Below, piece by piece: positions 38,401-50,400 of a DNA stretch of 64,000 nucleotides. The notes beneath the pieces were generated by a model. It was not told the origin of the DNA and did no database searches. It saw nothing but the letters and a program-made list of their open reading frames with translations. The translations under genes were made by a program, and so were the position numbers. The stretch is from Enoplolaimus lenunculus (lineage: Eukaryota > Nematoda > Enoplea > Enoplida > Thoracostomopsidae). Position 1 is the stretch's first letter. Each line of letters begins with the position of its first letter. The stretch spans positions 372,001 to 436,000 of the forward strand of contig JASANG010000727.1 in assembly GCA_030248215.1 (NCBI GenBank), read 5' to 3'.

Positions 38401-41400
38401 TCGCAAATTTAACCAAATTTACTGTCCAGCGCTCGTATTCTTAAAAGAGGATAGCATCTAAAGGCCTATTATCAATACTGATAATAGGTGTTGTGATTTA
38501 GACTCACTGTGAATAGCGAGCTATGAAATTCAGCACAATTTTTTTCAGATTTGATTTGCCCTTACACTGCAAAAAATTGTGAGTCAAATATTGACTCTGA
38601 CTCGAATTTGACTCAGTTTGTGTAGTCGCGCAGATCCTATTTCGGAGAGAGTCAATTTGACTTGCCTTATTTTTGCAGTATACAAACGACATTTTATATA
38701 AATCGCAAATTTAACCAAATTTACTGTCCAGCGCTCGTATTCTTAAAAGAGGATAGCATCTAAAGGCCTATTATCAATACTGATAATAGGTGTTGTGATT
38801 TAGACTCACTGTGAATAGCGAGCTATGAAATTCAGCACAATTTTTTTCAGATTTGATTTGCCCTTACACTGCAAAAAATTGTGAGTCAAATTGACTCTCC
38901 GAAATAGGCTCTACGGGATTACACAAACGGAGTCAAATTCGACTCCGACAGCGTCAAACGTGCGACTCAGTGAATCGAATTTGACTCTGCCGGAGTCGAA
39001 TTTTGACTCAATTTGTGTAGTCCCGTAGAGCCTATTTCGGAGAGAGTCAATGTGACTCACTATTTTTTGCTGTGTACTTGTGTACAAATTATCAAATACG
39101 CAACTGTCAGGAATTAGTGAGTTTGAAAACTTATCAACAACTGGTGATTGGTGCTATACGCATTTAAAAATATGGACACTCCTTGCAAAATTTGTGTTAG
39201 TTTATTGTGACTGAAATTCGTATGAGTAAAAATTACGCTGAACCATAGCTGAAAACTGCATAAATTTCGCAGTAAAAACCACTCACTTACTGCAAAAGCT
39301 GTAGTTTATCAAAAGTACCTACACAGAGCCGGATCCACAAATTTCTGACTGGATGGAGGGGAGGGTTTGCAAATGTTATGAAAATGCAATTTAGCGAAAC
39401 ATTGTTAGGCCCATGTAAAGATCAGGGGCGGAACGTTTTTCTGTGGGATTAGAAAAGAATAAGCTTGAAGCTTTAGACTAATTTTTTTGCTTGGCTTAGG
39501 CTTAGGCTTAGGCTTAGGAATATGCTCATTCTTACGCCTAGGCTTAGGTTTACGCTTAGGCTTAGACTTAGGCTTAGGCTTAGGAATACGCTTATAATAC
39601 TGTTCCGCCCCTGTTTTTTTACGTTGGTCCATTGTTATGTGAGTATCTTATCATTTTATCACAAAAAATTTTGAGAGGGAAAAATTGTAAAGTAAGGGAG
39701 GGACGTTATACCATTTTATCACTAAAAAATTCTCACAGGTGGCGTACGCCAACCCGCCGTTCCTCTGGATCATCTGCTAGTGAAAGCATAAACAGAAATT
39801 TAACAGAACATTGAAACAAAGTTCAACTGCTAAAACAGAATTGATAATTTTCAATGGAACGAATTCGAATACAAATCACACTCAACCACAGCTGTTGAAA
39901 TTGTAAGAATTTGAGACATGCTTGTCCATTATATGCACATGCAATATAGTGTAGTACTACACTGTATGTATGCTTGGCTGTCAGCATACAGTCGTCACAT
40001 ATAGTCCACGAAAAATGCAGTTGGAGAGGCGGGCTGCGTGGCGTAGTGGTAGAGTGTTCGCCTAAGGATCCGTACGCTGACAGTTCGATCCCCACTCTGG
40101 AGGCTCGCTTTCCCAGCTGCTTAGTAGAAACGTCTGAAATCCCGGTTCCTGCCTAGACTGACAGAAATAATTCTTACCAACACACAGGTTATTTAGTCTT
40201 TCATATCCGTCTTTGCAATCACATGTCCAACTACCAACGGTATTTACACAAGTTTCCAGATCATCTGCGCATGTAAAATCACCAGTGACACACTCGTTTA
40301 CATCTGGAATGCATATTCCACAATAATTTTCGTACGCTGGGTGCCTTAGCCTTATGATGTATTGAGCGGCATTCTGGTTTTCGACGGCGTCCGTCACTCG
40401 TACGGCGCCGTCCGTTACCCGTACGGCGCCGTCCATTACCCGTACGGCGCCGTCCGTCACTCGTACGGCACCGTTCGTCACTCGTGCGGCACCATTCGTC
40501 ACTCGTGCGGCACCATTCGTCACTCGTACGGCACCGTTCGTCACTTGTACGGTGCCGTCCGTCACGCGTACGGTGCCGTCCGTCACCGTGCGGTATCGTA
40601 CGCAAATAACTCACGTACAATAACGTATGATGACGCACGGTGATAGACGGCACCGAACGTCAAGTATAGCGCAACCCTAAGTTTAAGCTTTAAACCAATT
40701 TCTTGCTTTGCTTTGTCTTAAGACTACGCTTAAGTATAGGCTAATCGTTTCGATGTGGTTTAACAATACGCTTATACCTGGTCCTGTTACACCTCCCAGA
40801 GTAACGTTGGCCGATAACGTTTTAGCGGTTATTACTGTACCAGTGCAGGCATAACGACATTTCGTCACCCCGACAACTCGTCGATCAATACTTCGGAACC
40901 CGGTCACTCATAGACCCGACCGTTTTTTCACCGGCCATAGAACCGAAAAATTGTCTCCCTTCATTAGGCTTAGGCTTTTGATTGGCTAAAGTTAACCTTC
41001 GGCGGTTATTGGACGACGGGTTGGGGCGTACAATCGTAAGTTCAGCAAAGCTGTAATTATGCTAATCAAGAGGTGCAACTGATGTAATTTGTTTGGGAAC
41101 TGGAATAACATAAACTTTTCTTATTACTTTGCTAGTAGCTTTCAAGGTTTCTTTCACACTTTGCCTCAACAAAGCTGAGGTCTTAGACCCAGAACTTAGA
41201 CTAAGAGACATTGGTAAGTCTTTTACTAAAGCTGATACGAGCATAGGTGCGCTGATGGAATTGTGTACTCGAGGTCTATTGAGTAGCAAAGACTGTGTCT
41301 GAAACGAAGTTTTTTCATATGCTAACACTTTAAGCATATATTAATGTTTGTGTAAGTTCTTTTCGCTTTAATATACCAAACAGTATTTAAACGTTACGTT

Positions 41401-44400
41401 TATCCCAACGAGGAATAATCAACTCGACCATAATATGCGTTATTTATCACGCAATTTTTTCAATTTGTTTGGTTGAATCCATTTTAAAACCTGCTTACGA
41501 TTGGTTGAATCCAATTTGAAACCTGCTCACGATTGGTTGAATCCAATTTCAATCCTGCTCATGATTGGTTGAATCCAATTTCAAACCTGCTCACGATTGG
41601 TTAAATCCAATTTAACACCTGCTCCCGATTGGTTGAATCTAATTTCAAACCTGCTCAGTATTGGTTGAATACAATTTCAATCCTGCTCACGATTGGTGGA
41701 ATCCAATTTCAAACCCTCTCACAATTGGTTGACTCCAATTTCAAACCCTCTCACAATTGGTTGAATCCAATTTCAAACCTGCTCACGATTGATTGAATCC
41801 AATTTTAAACCTGCTCACAATATTTACCTTGACAGACACCGTTAACCATTTTGTAACCATCACGGCAAATACATTGATAAGAACCGACGGTGTTTTGGCA
41901 TATTTCATGAAGACCACACGATGTTGTCTGTCCAATGCATTCGTTCACATCTGCAACAAATCCAAAAGTCAACACATAAAGGGCATGGGCGCATACTAAG
42001 GATGCGCGCCCGTCGCCAAGGGGCGGGGGCAGGGGGGCTCAGCCCCCCTTTCGAAAATTTTGGCCCCGTAGAAAATTTTCAACTTTGTTTGTAAGTCATT
42101 GTAAACCCTTGAATTTCCCTCCTGAAAAGTTTTAGCTCCCCCTAGCAATGTGAGCTGGCTACGGGCCGTGTAAGGTAGGTGTACTAGATATATATTCCAA
42201 GACATTGTTGCTCGGGTCACTGTATACAAAAGTACTGCAACACTAGTATAGGCATATTCGTAAGCCTAAGTCTAAGCTTAAGCTTAATAATAAGCCTATG
42301 TAAAAAATAGGTTAATGCTTAAGCTTCTATCGCAGTCCAGCATAAAATCAGCCCCCCCTTGATCTTAACATGGGCCGTTGCTGGGATAATAAAATAAGCA
42401 ATTTTATTGTCTTTAGAATTAAATACGCGAGCATTCGCTCGATGCACTTCGTTTCAATCTCTGCCATTGGTTGGAACCGTGCTAGCCAATCGATTCAATA
42501 TTTTGACATGAGCAAAACCCGCGGGTAAACGCGGGTCAGGTAAAGAATTTCAGGCGCAGGCATATCCGCGGGTGAAGATTCGTTATCACGCGGGTGGTAA
42601 AAAAATCACAGTTTTCACCCGCGGCAAACTTTTAAGTTTTAATGTGGAAACCCTGCGGTATTGTCTGTTTTATTTCTGGTCAAACGCGGCCGTGCTTTAT
42701 TTAGCCGGGTTTTGAAATTTTGTTGCTTCTAGTAAAATTTCATTTGTAAAATTCATTGAAGCTGTATCGCAAAACTTCATTAAAGCGCGAATCACTAGCG
42801 ATCTTTAAAATACTGGTTTGACTTCAGGCGCGGGCGAAAGATGGATCGTGGACAGATCTTTGTGTCCGTCCGTTTCAGTTGTGGATCTACGATTTTTCGG
42901 CGGGGTGATTTGATATCAACTACGACATGCGCCTTTGACACGACAATTTTGGCACGTTTCGTATTTGGTTTGTTATTTTTTAAAAATAACGACGCTAGAA
43001 GCTCGGCGGCAAGGGGGGTGGGTGGGAAGATCCGTTCTTTAGATCCCCGGTACATCCGTAATAGGTCCAACGACATTGTTGCGAGTGAACAGTACCTTTG
43101 CAAACGCCATTGTCAAGTGTATAACCGGTTTTGCATTGACAAGTGAATCCGTTAATTGTGTTTACGCACATTTCAGTAGCAGCATCGCAATCGTGCATAT
43201 TCTTCGCACATTCGTTCACATCTGAACAACAACAATAAATACTAAACCGATCGCTGATCCAAAAAGCGACCAATAACAATGGGGTTTTAAGATCCTAAGC
43301 CTAAGCGTAAGCCTAAGCGTAAGCCTAAGCCTAAGCCTAAGCCTAAGCCTAAGCCTAAGCGTAAGCGTAAGCCTAAGCCTAAGCCTAAGCCTAAGCCTAA
43401 GCCTAAGCCTAAGCCTAAGCCTAAGCCTAAGCCTAAGCCTAAGCCTTAGCCTTAGCCTAAGCCTAAGCCTAAGCCTAAGCCTAAACCTAAGCCTAAGCCT
43501 AAGCCCCCGAAAAGAAAAGACCTAAAGTCCCGGTTCCAACCTAGACTCTGACATGGCGGCTACGCTGTGAGCGCATTGGTAAATTTCCGCGTTTGGAACA
43601 AAAATATCACAAAGTCTCAGCATGCTGCTATGTTATTTTCGAATATATGTCGCAAAGCATACAGCACTTGTTGGCGAATTAGTTTTGTACACTTCGCATT
43701 ACATTAATTCGATTTCTGTGCCAGTTTTGAAATTCTTAAATTGTCGGAGGTTGTCAGTTTGAAAATAATGTTACACGAATTTGAGAATATGGGCCCAGTA
43801 AAATGATAAAACAGAGCTAAAAATGTTAACAACCATTTTTAGCTCTGCTTTATTATTTTTACTACTTGAGTAAATCCTCTATATGCGGCTGATTTAAAAA
43901 TGACGAGATGATATTGGCAACAGCTTTAGGCTCTTGATACACTTAACCACACATTTAAGTTCAAGGTTTAGGCTTTAAGTTGACGGAATGGCGTAGGCCT
44001 AGGCACTCGCATGCGTTTCCCTAAACCTAAATCTAAACGTAAGGGCAAATGTTTAGGAAGTGTACGAGAGCCTACTGTAGTGACCCGAATAAGAAGGAGA
44101 TAATAAGAGGGAGGGTTCCCATTTTGATTCTCAATCAATAGGATTCCGTATCCCTAATAAGACTTCGTAAGCGGATAGCGTACCTAAACTCTAATTAGAG
44201 TCAATAAATGTCAATTATCCATTATTGTAGCGCGTAAATGACTCCAGGACCAAATATAGTTGAGTTCGAAACTTTAAAGCGTACTTAAGTTTTGAAAGTA
44301 CATTAATAAGTATAACCTTGCATTATCGCTTAAGCTATTGATGCAAGACAAATAAACATTTAATTCATGTGTGTTAGGTTCAACTAACAAAAGGCTCGGA

Positions 44401-47400
44401 GGGCGGGTTAAAAATATATAACAGTCCGTAACCGAATAACAAGGGGGGTACCCTCTGCAAATTCCAAATAAATATCAGTCCCCCTCTTATTCGGGTCATT
44501 ACAGTATATCTTTAGTGTAGTGTTGCTAAAAAAGATTAGGTGCACTATGCACTAACGAAAAAAAAATGAAAAACTACCGAATTCTGGTTTAATTTAAGCA
44601 TCAGTTTTTAATAAGAGGAACGCCTCTTGACAACTACCAGAAGAATTGCCTACTTTCGAAAAGCTTAAACTAACTTGATTTAAGCCTAAGCTAATCCAGC
44701 AGTATTAAACTATAACTTTCTAGATTAACTAAACTAACAGGTACGTTTACGCTTAAACTAAGTTAAAATCTTACATATTTTTAGTTTAAGCTAAGCTTAA
44801 TGTACTCTTAAACACACATAATTTCTGCGATAGATTTGTTGCTTCAATCAAAAATAAGCATACTTAAACTCGTGTTAAGCTTAAAAATATGTTAGTTAAA
44901 ACTTAAAATTCTAGTTTACTTAGTCCGTCCAGCCATTTGAATCTTAAACTAGCTTCAAAGTTTTTAGAGAGTACTGCGAAAACAAGCTTCACATTGCGTC
45001 CAGTAGTAAACCCTTTTAGCGTCGTGGCAAGGGTAATAGGCTCTTTTCGACCTGCGCTATGCTCGGTGCGCGAAAGCGTTCGTTGCAGTTAAAAACTAAT
45101 GTCCCCATTCGAAACAAAATGCAACACCAGCGCCGAATTCAACCCCTCGTCACTTTAAAACCTTAAACATATTTTTGACACGGGTCGCCTGCGTAGGGGC
45201 GTTCAGTGAACCTTGGTGCCATGCGAATACGCACGGCACAAAAGTTATACTGAGCAATTCTTGCTCGAGCGCAGCGGTTGATCGAATTCCCTGGGGCACA
45301 AACGCCGGGGACCGAATATATAATGGTGTATAGAAACTTTGGCCAATGTTACTTGAAGGGACGTAACCGTAGATTAAGTGAATTCCTAAGCCTAAGCCTA
45401 AGCCTAAGCGATACAAAAATGTGTTCATAAAGCCTAAGCCTAAGCCTAAGCCTAAGCAAAAAAATAAAATCTAGAATCTAAACCTACGCTTTTATGGACC
45501 CACCGACAACCTGGACGCCCCTTAAAGTAACATGGGCCGAAACTTTACAGCGAAACTAACGAAAAGACGAGTACAGGTTAATGCTTAACCTGAATTGAAC
45601 TTTAAATTTTTGAATTCGCATCGCTCATCGGGTTTGCGGAGAAGTCACAAGGTCCCATGGCCCTTTTTACGTGGTATCGCCCCTATGAAACCGTTTTTGA
45701 ACCTACACCCGTATTGCCAAATGTGTGTAGCACCTATGACCAGTCGGGGATAGGTCCTGTAACTTTGTAACCAGCGCATTGTGAGGTTACGAAATTCAGC
45801 ACACGGTTCGCGTTTGATTTGCCCTACTTCTGTACCAATTTTGAGATCTGCAATTGCAGATGGTTGCCAGTTTGAAAACCTATCGCTAACTGATTGGTAC
45901 TATACGCATTTGAGAATATAAGCCCTGGACACACAGTGAACATTATTAACCTTGACAAACGCCTGCAATATCTTTTTCATATCCATCATTGCAATCGCAT
46001 CGATATGATCCGACTGTATTTGCGCACGTTTCAATGTCACGACACAACGGCGTTGCAGCCAAACATTCGTTGACATCTGAGAAATTTAAAAATAAAAATA
46101 ATTAATTTAAAATTTCAAATGTTTAAAATAACACTGAAAAATGACAAACTTGCATTTGTAGTTGTTGACTACAGTTTAGTGCCAGTATTCTCAAATGTGT
46201 CTAGCTCCTATCACCAGTTGATGATACATCTTGTAAAATTTTCGAACCAGTGAATACTGATGCGAAAAAACCTGAGCGCACTTTTTGCATATGATTTGCT
46301 CTGCTGTTGAACCATCTTTGAGTTAATAAAAAACTGCAATAGTCAGTGAGTTTGAAAACCTATTTCCAACTGATGATTGTTGCCATACACGTTTGAGAAT
46401 ACAGGCCTAATAGTCAGGTCTAAATTAATATCGTTCAATCGTAATTGTTACATAAAATGCGGAACAGAAATACAGTGTATCTCACAAAAACTTACCATCG
46501 CATTGCTTAGTTTCTGCATTCAAGGTAAATCCACGTTTGCATTCACATTCAAATCCACCAACGTTATTGATGCAGTTTTCAGACATTACATCACAATTGT
46601 GCAAACCATCTTTGCATTCGTCTATGTCTGAAATCACAGTTGAATATAATGAAAACTAGTCAGCCGGCTTTGCACAATACGCAAAAGTTAGTTAACCCAC
46701 AACACACTGCATGCAAATTTTCTTGGAAACTTGACCAAAATACGTATGTAGGGTTTTCCAGTTTTAATAGTATAGATAGATTAGCAGTTAGTAAAAACGT
46801 TACTATATGAATGATTTGACAAATTCAAAACATAATCATACGGTCGGAAATAACAATCGAAAACCTAAGTGTAAACTAAAAAGAGTAACTGAAAATTAAT
46901 TCATTATTCTTTTCTGTCACGAATAATATTTTTTTGTTTTATGCCGTAAATTTCAATCAAGGACTCGAACTCCGGACTCTCGGGTAAAAGGCGGTTGCTA
47001 TACCAGCTTAGTACTCGAGTCCGAGTAAGCTCTCACTTCTTGACGAGATTTTGTACTGTACGTACTCGTAAAATTGTTAAACACTGCGCATCATGTGTAC
47101 AATTTCGCGTATAGAGCTTGCACCTTAGCTGCACATTGGTACGCTCTATCCAGGAAACGGATAAATGTTCACCGAACAAAAACAATTAAATACCCACATA
47201 CGTTTCGATGAATGTTTCAATCTGATTTTTGAATTTCACAATTTAAACGGCCCATGTATAGAGCAGGACCGGAACAGTAGTATAAGCATATTCCTAAGCC
47301 TAAGCCTAATAAAAAAAAATTAGTCTAAAGCTTAAACTGACTCTATTATAGCCCCTCCGGCAAACGATCCGGCCCTGTTCTATACATGGACCATGTAAAC

Positions 47401-50400
47401 TCTGACTGAAACTACTTTTACCGGAACAAATACCAGCGACAATTTCGTATCCAGATCCACACAAGCATTTGAACGAACCAATCGTATTGTAGCATGTTTC
47501 AAGTCCAAAGCAAGTATGCTTATTGGTTAAGCATTCATTTTCATCTGAATACAGGATAGGTACGTAGAACTAGTATTCATTGATTGGGTCACTCTTGATA
47601 TTAAACCATAGGCATAGCGACAGATCCAGGAATTTTTGTCGGGAAGGGGGCGGGGTGGCAAATGTTATGGAACACAAAAATTGTACGGTAGGGACCTTAT
47701 CATTTTATCATCAAAAAGTTTCCTGAAGTGGAAAAATTGTAATTTTAATCAGTATAATATTTGTAAATTTCTGTTGTGTCCATTGAAAAACAATTGTCCA
47801 CTGCATTTGTCCAATAAATATGTATTTATGCAGAACTGTGAACAGAGATGGACATTATCCGCGGGTACCCGTGAGAAATCGCGGGTCGGTTAATGAATTT
47901 CAGGCGCGGGTATACCCGCGGGTAAAGATTTGTATCCCGCGGGTAAAAAATTGGCACGTCTTACCCGCGCCACCTTTTTATGTTTTAACGTGCAAAATAT
48001 ACGCTAGTAACTACTGTAGTGACCCGAATAAGAGGGGGGACTGGTATTTATTTGGCCTCTCCAGATGGTACCCCCTGTTATTCGGTTACGGACTGTTATT
48101 TATTTTTAACCTGCCCACCGCCACGTTTCGTTCCTGATAAATCCCCAGCAATCTTTAAAATTCCGGTTTAACTTCAGTCGCGAGTAAAACGTGCGTTGCG
48201 GGGTATAGATCTTTTTAGCGCTAGTATACCCGCGGATGACAAATTCATCTTTGCATGGGTAACCCGCGTGTCGGGTACAAAAAATCCTTACCCACTTCAA
48301 ACTCTAACTGTGAGTCATTTATGGTTTAGACAAAAACTGAACCAGTCTTTCAACAACTATCTATTAACCTCTTAGGAAACTTTGCTTAAGTTATTAAACA
48401 TTGTTCAACAGCTTATATTCTTTAGAGCAAATATAAACAAAAAACTTATATACTCAACGTTGGTTAATAGTAAACAAGCAATGAACAAGCCAAGCCCAAG
48501 GTCTTCCGATGAGTTTAGCCTTGGTTTCGTAGAAGCATCTGGTTACTCGAACACAACAAATCGTTGCAGTACTGCGCGCTACCCGCGGATACTCGCGAGT
48601 ACACGCGGGTCGGGTAAGAAAATTTTGATGCAGGCATACTCACGGGTCAAAAAATTAAATTTTCACGGGGTAAAGCGCAGATTGCGGCTAACAAAATTTT
48701 TCACCCATTTTTGAATAGTAGTGAGGTTTTGTTTAAAATGATCTATTGCATAGACTTGCTATATTAGCAATTGCAATAAGCTCACTAAGACAATGAGAGG
48801 AAAGAAAACACCGAAACAGTATAACGCCACTTAGACACCGTCCCATGACAATTATCACATTGAGTCATGCAAACTAGGGTCCATATTCTAAAATACGTAC
48901 AGCACCTACCATCAGTTAGCGATAAGTTTTCAAACTGACGAACATCTGCAGTTGCAGATCTCAAAACTTGTACAGAACCATGGCAAATCAAAAGCGAACA
49001 ATGTGTTGAATTTCGAACCTCACCATGCGCTGGTTTCAAAGTTACCGAACCTATTACCAACTGGTGATAGTTGCTACACACATTTGAGAATGCCGAGCTC
49101 TGCTTAGAGAACTCCCCCTAACAGTAGGAAAAGTTATAAGCACAGGTGTAAAAATAATTGCTTATATTTAAAAAATTGTCAAAGAATTTTTGCCGTTTAT
49201 AGAACCTTTCTTTTAGCTACCACACTGCAAAAATGGTGAGTCAAATTGACCCTCTCTGAAATAGGCTTTTCCGAACTACACAAACTGAGTCAACATTCGA
49301 ATCCGCCAGAGTCAACTTAGACTCAATGAGTCGTCAGTGAGTCAAATTTGACTCTGGCGGAGTGGAATTTTGACTCAGTTTGTGTAGTATGGAAAAGCCT
49401 GGTTCGGGGAGAGTCAATTTGACTCACCATTTTTTGCAGTGTACGCCCTCTAGTTAACTGTATCAAATTTATCAATAATATTTCAAGTGTTAATACATCT
49501 ATTTATGGCAATGAACCATATACATTATAGGTGCGTGACCAATAAACGACATCAAAACAGCGATAAACTGGGAAGCATAAGCTTAAACTTTAGGCTTATT
49601 CTTAGGTTTAAGCTTCGGTTCAGCCTAAGGATGATCAGGCAGTTTTTTTATTAGAAATTGCTACAACAATCACGGTGTATCAAAAAACATTTTGACCTCC
49701 GGGTCGCAATTGTAAACCCAGAAAAAATTCGGGTGGACCAAAAATTGTTCTGAACCAAATTTGAATTTTAAAATTGTTTCAAGACCAACCTCTTTTTTGC
49801 GGTCAGCATGCAGTTGCAACTGTTCATAACACATGGTTTGATAAGCTATTAATGATAAAACACTGTATAAACGTCAACAAATAGAACGAATCTGAATGAT
49901 ACAAGTTTTCAACGACTGACCTTCACAAATTTGTTGCTGTGGATTTAAAATATATCCAGGCTTGCATGTGCATTCGAAACTTCCCACAGTATTTTGACAC
50001 GCTTCTTCAGACAAATCGCAGTTATGTCTATCCGTTGAACATTCGTCAAGATCTATATATGTATATCAGGATGCAATCGGAATTATAAAATAATGGAACC
50101 GAAGCCGGAACCGGAAAACAAAACAATAATTGTTACCGAAAAATTCATATTTAGCGCTATTTTATCGCTTTTAATGGTGTACACACACCATTTAGGATGC
50201 TAGAATCCTGAATCATAATGCAGTATCAGGAAACGTATGATAAAATATGGAGTATGACACAAATTGACAACTTTGGCAATACACAGTCAGAGAATTTTTA
50301 GAAAAATAAGTTGAGAATAATATGTAAATTTTTCTTAAATTTTCAACTGAGAAAAAATTTTAACACTGAAATCATCGGAAATTTCCGATGAAAAAAACCC

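Noticed and set aside
40062-40586. 174-codon ORF as a real first exon
   Set aside because: A good acceptor sits exactly at the start of the EGF motif, as in all other exons, and the upstream part is a minisatellite. Kept only as a finding.
41467-41818. CRISPR-like array
   Set aside because: Eleven units without unique spacers, in an intron of an animal gene; it is a plain minisatellite.
43285-43506. TTAGGC arrays as telomere or former chromosome end
   Set aside because: The hexamer occurs as dozens of short arrays, mostly inside TIR elements and in both orientations, within introns of a continuous gene. No terminal array or subtelomeric context.
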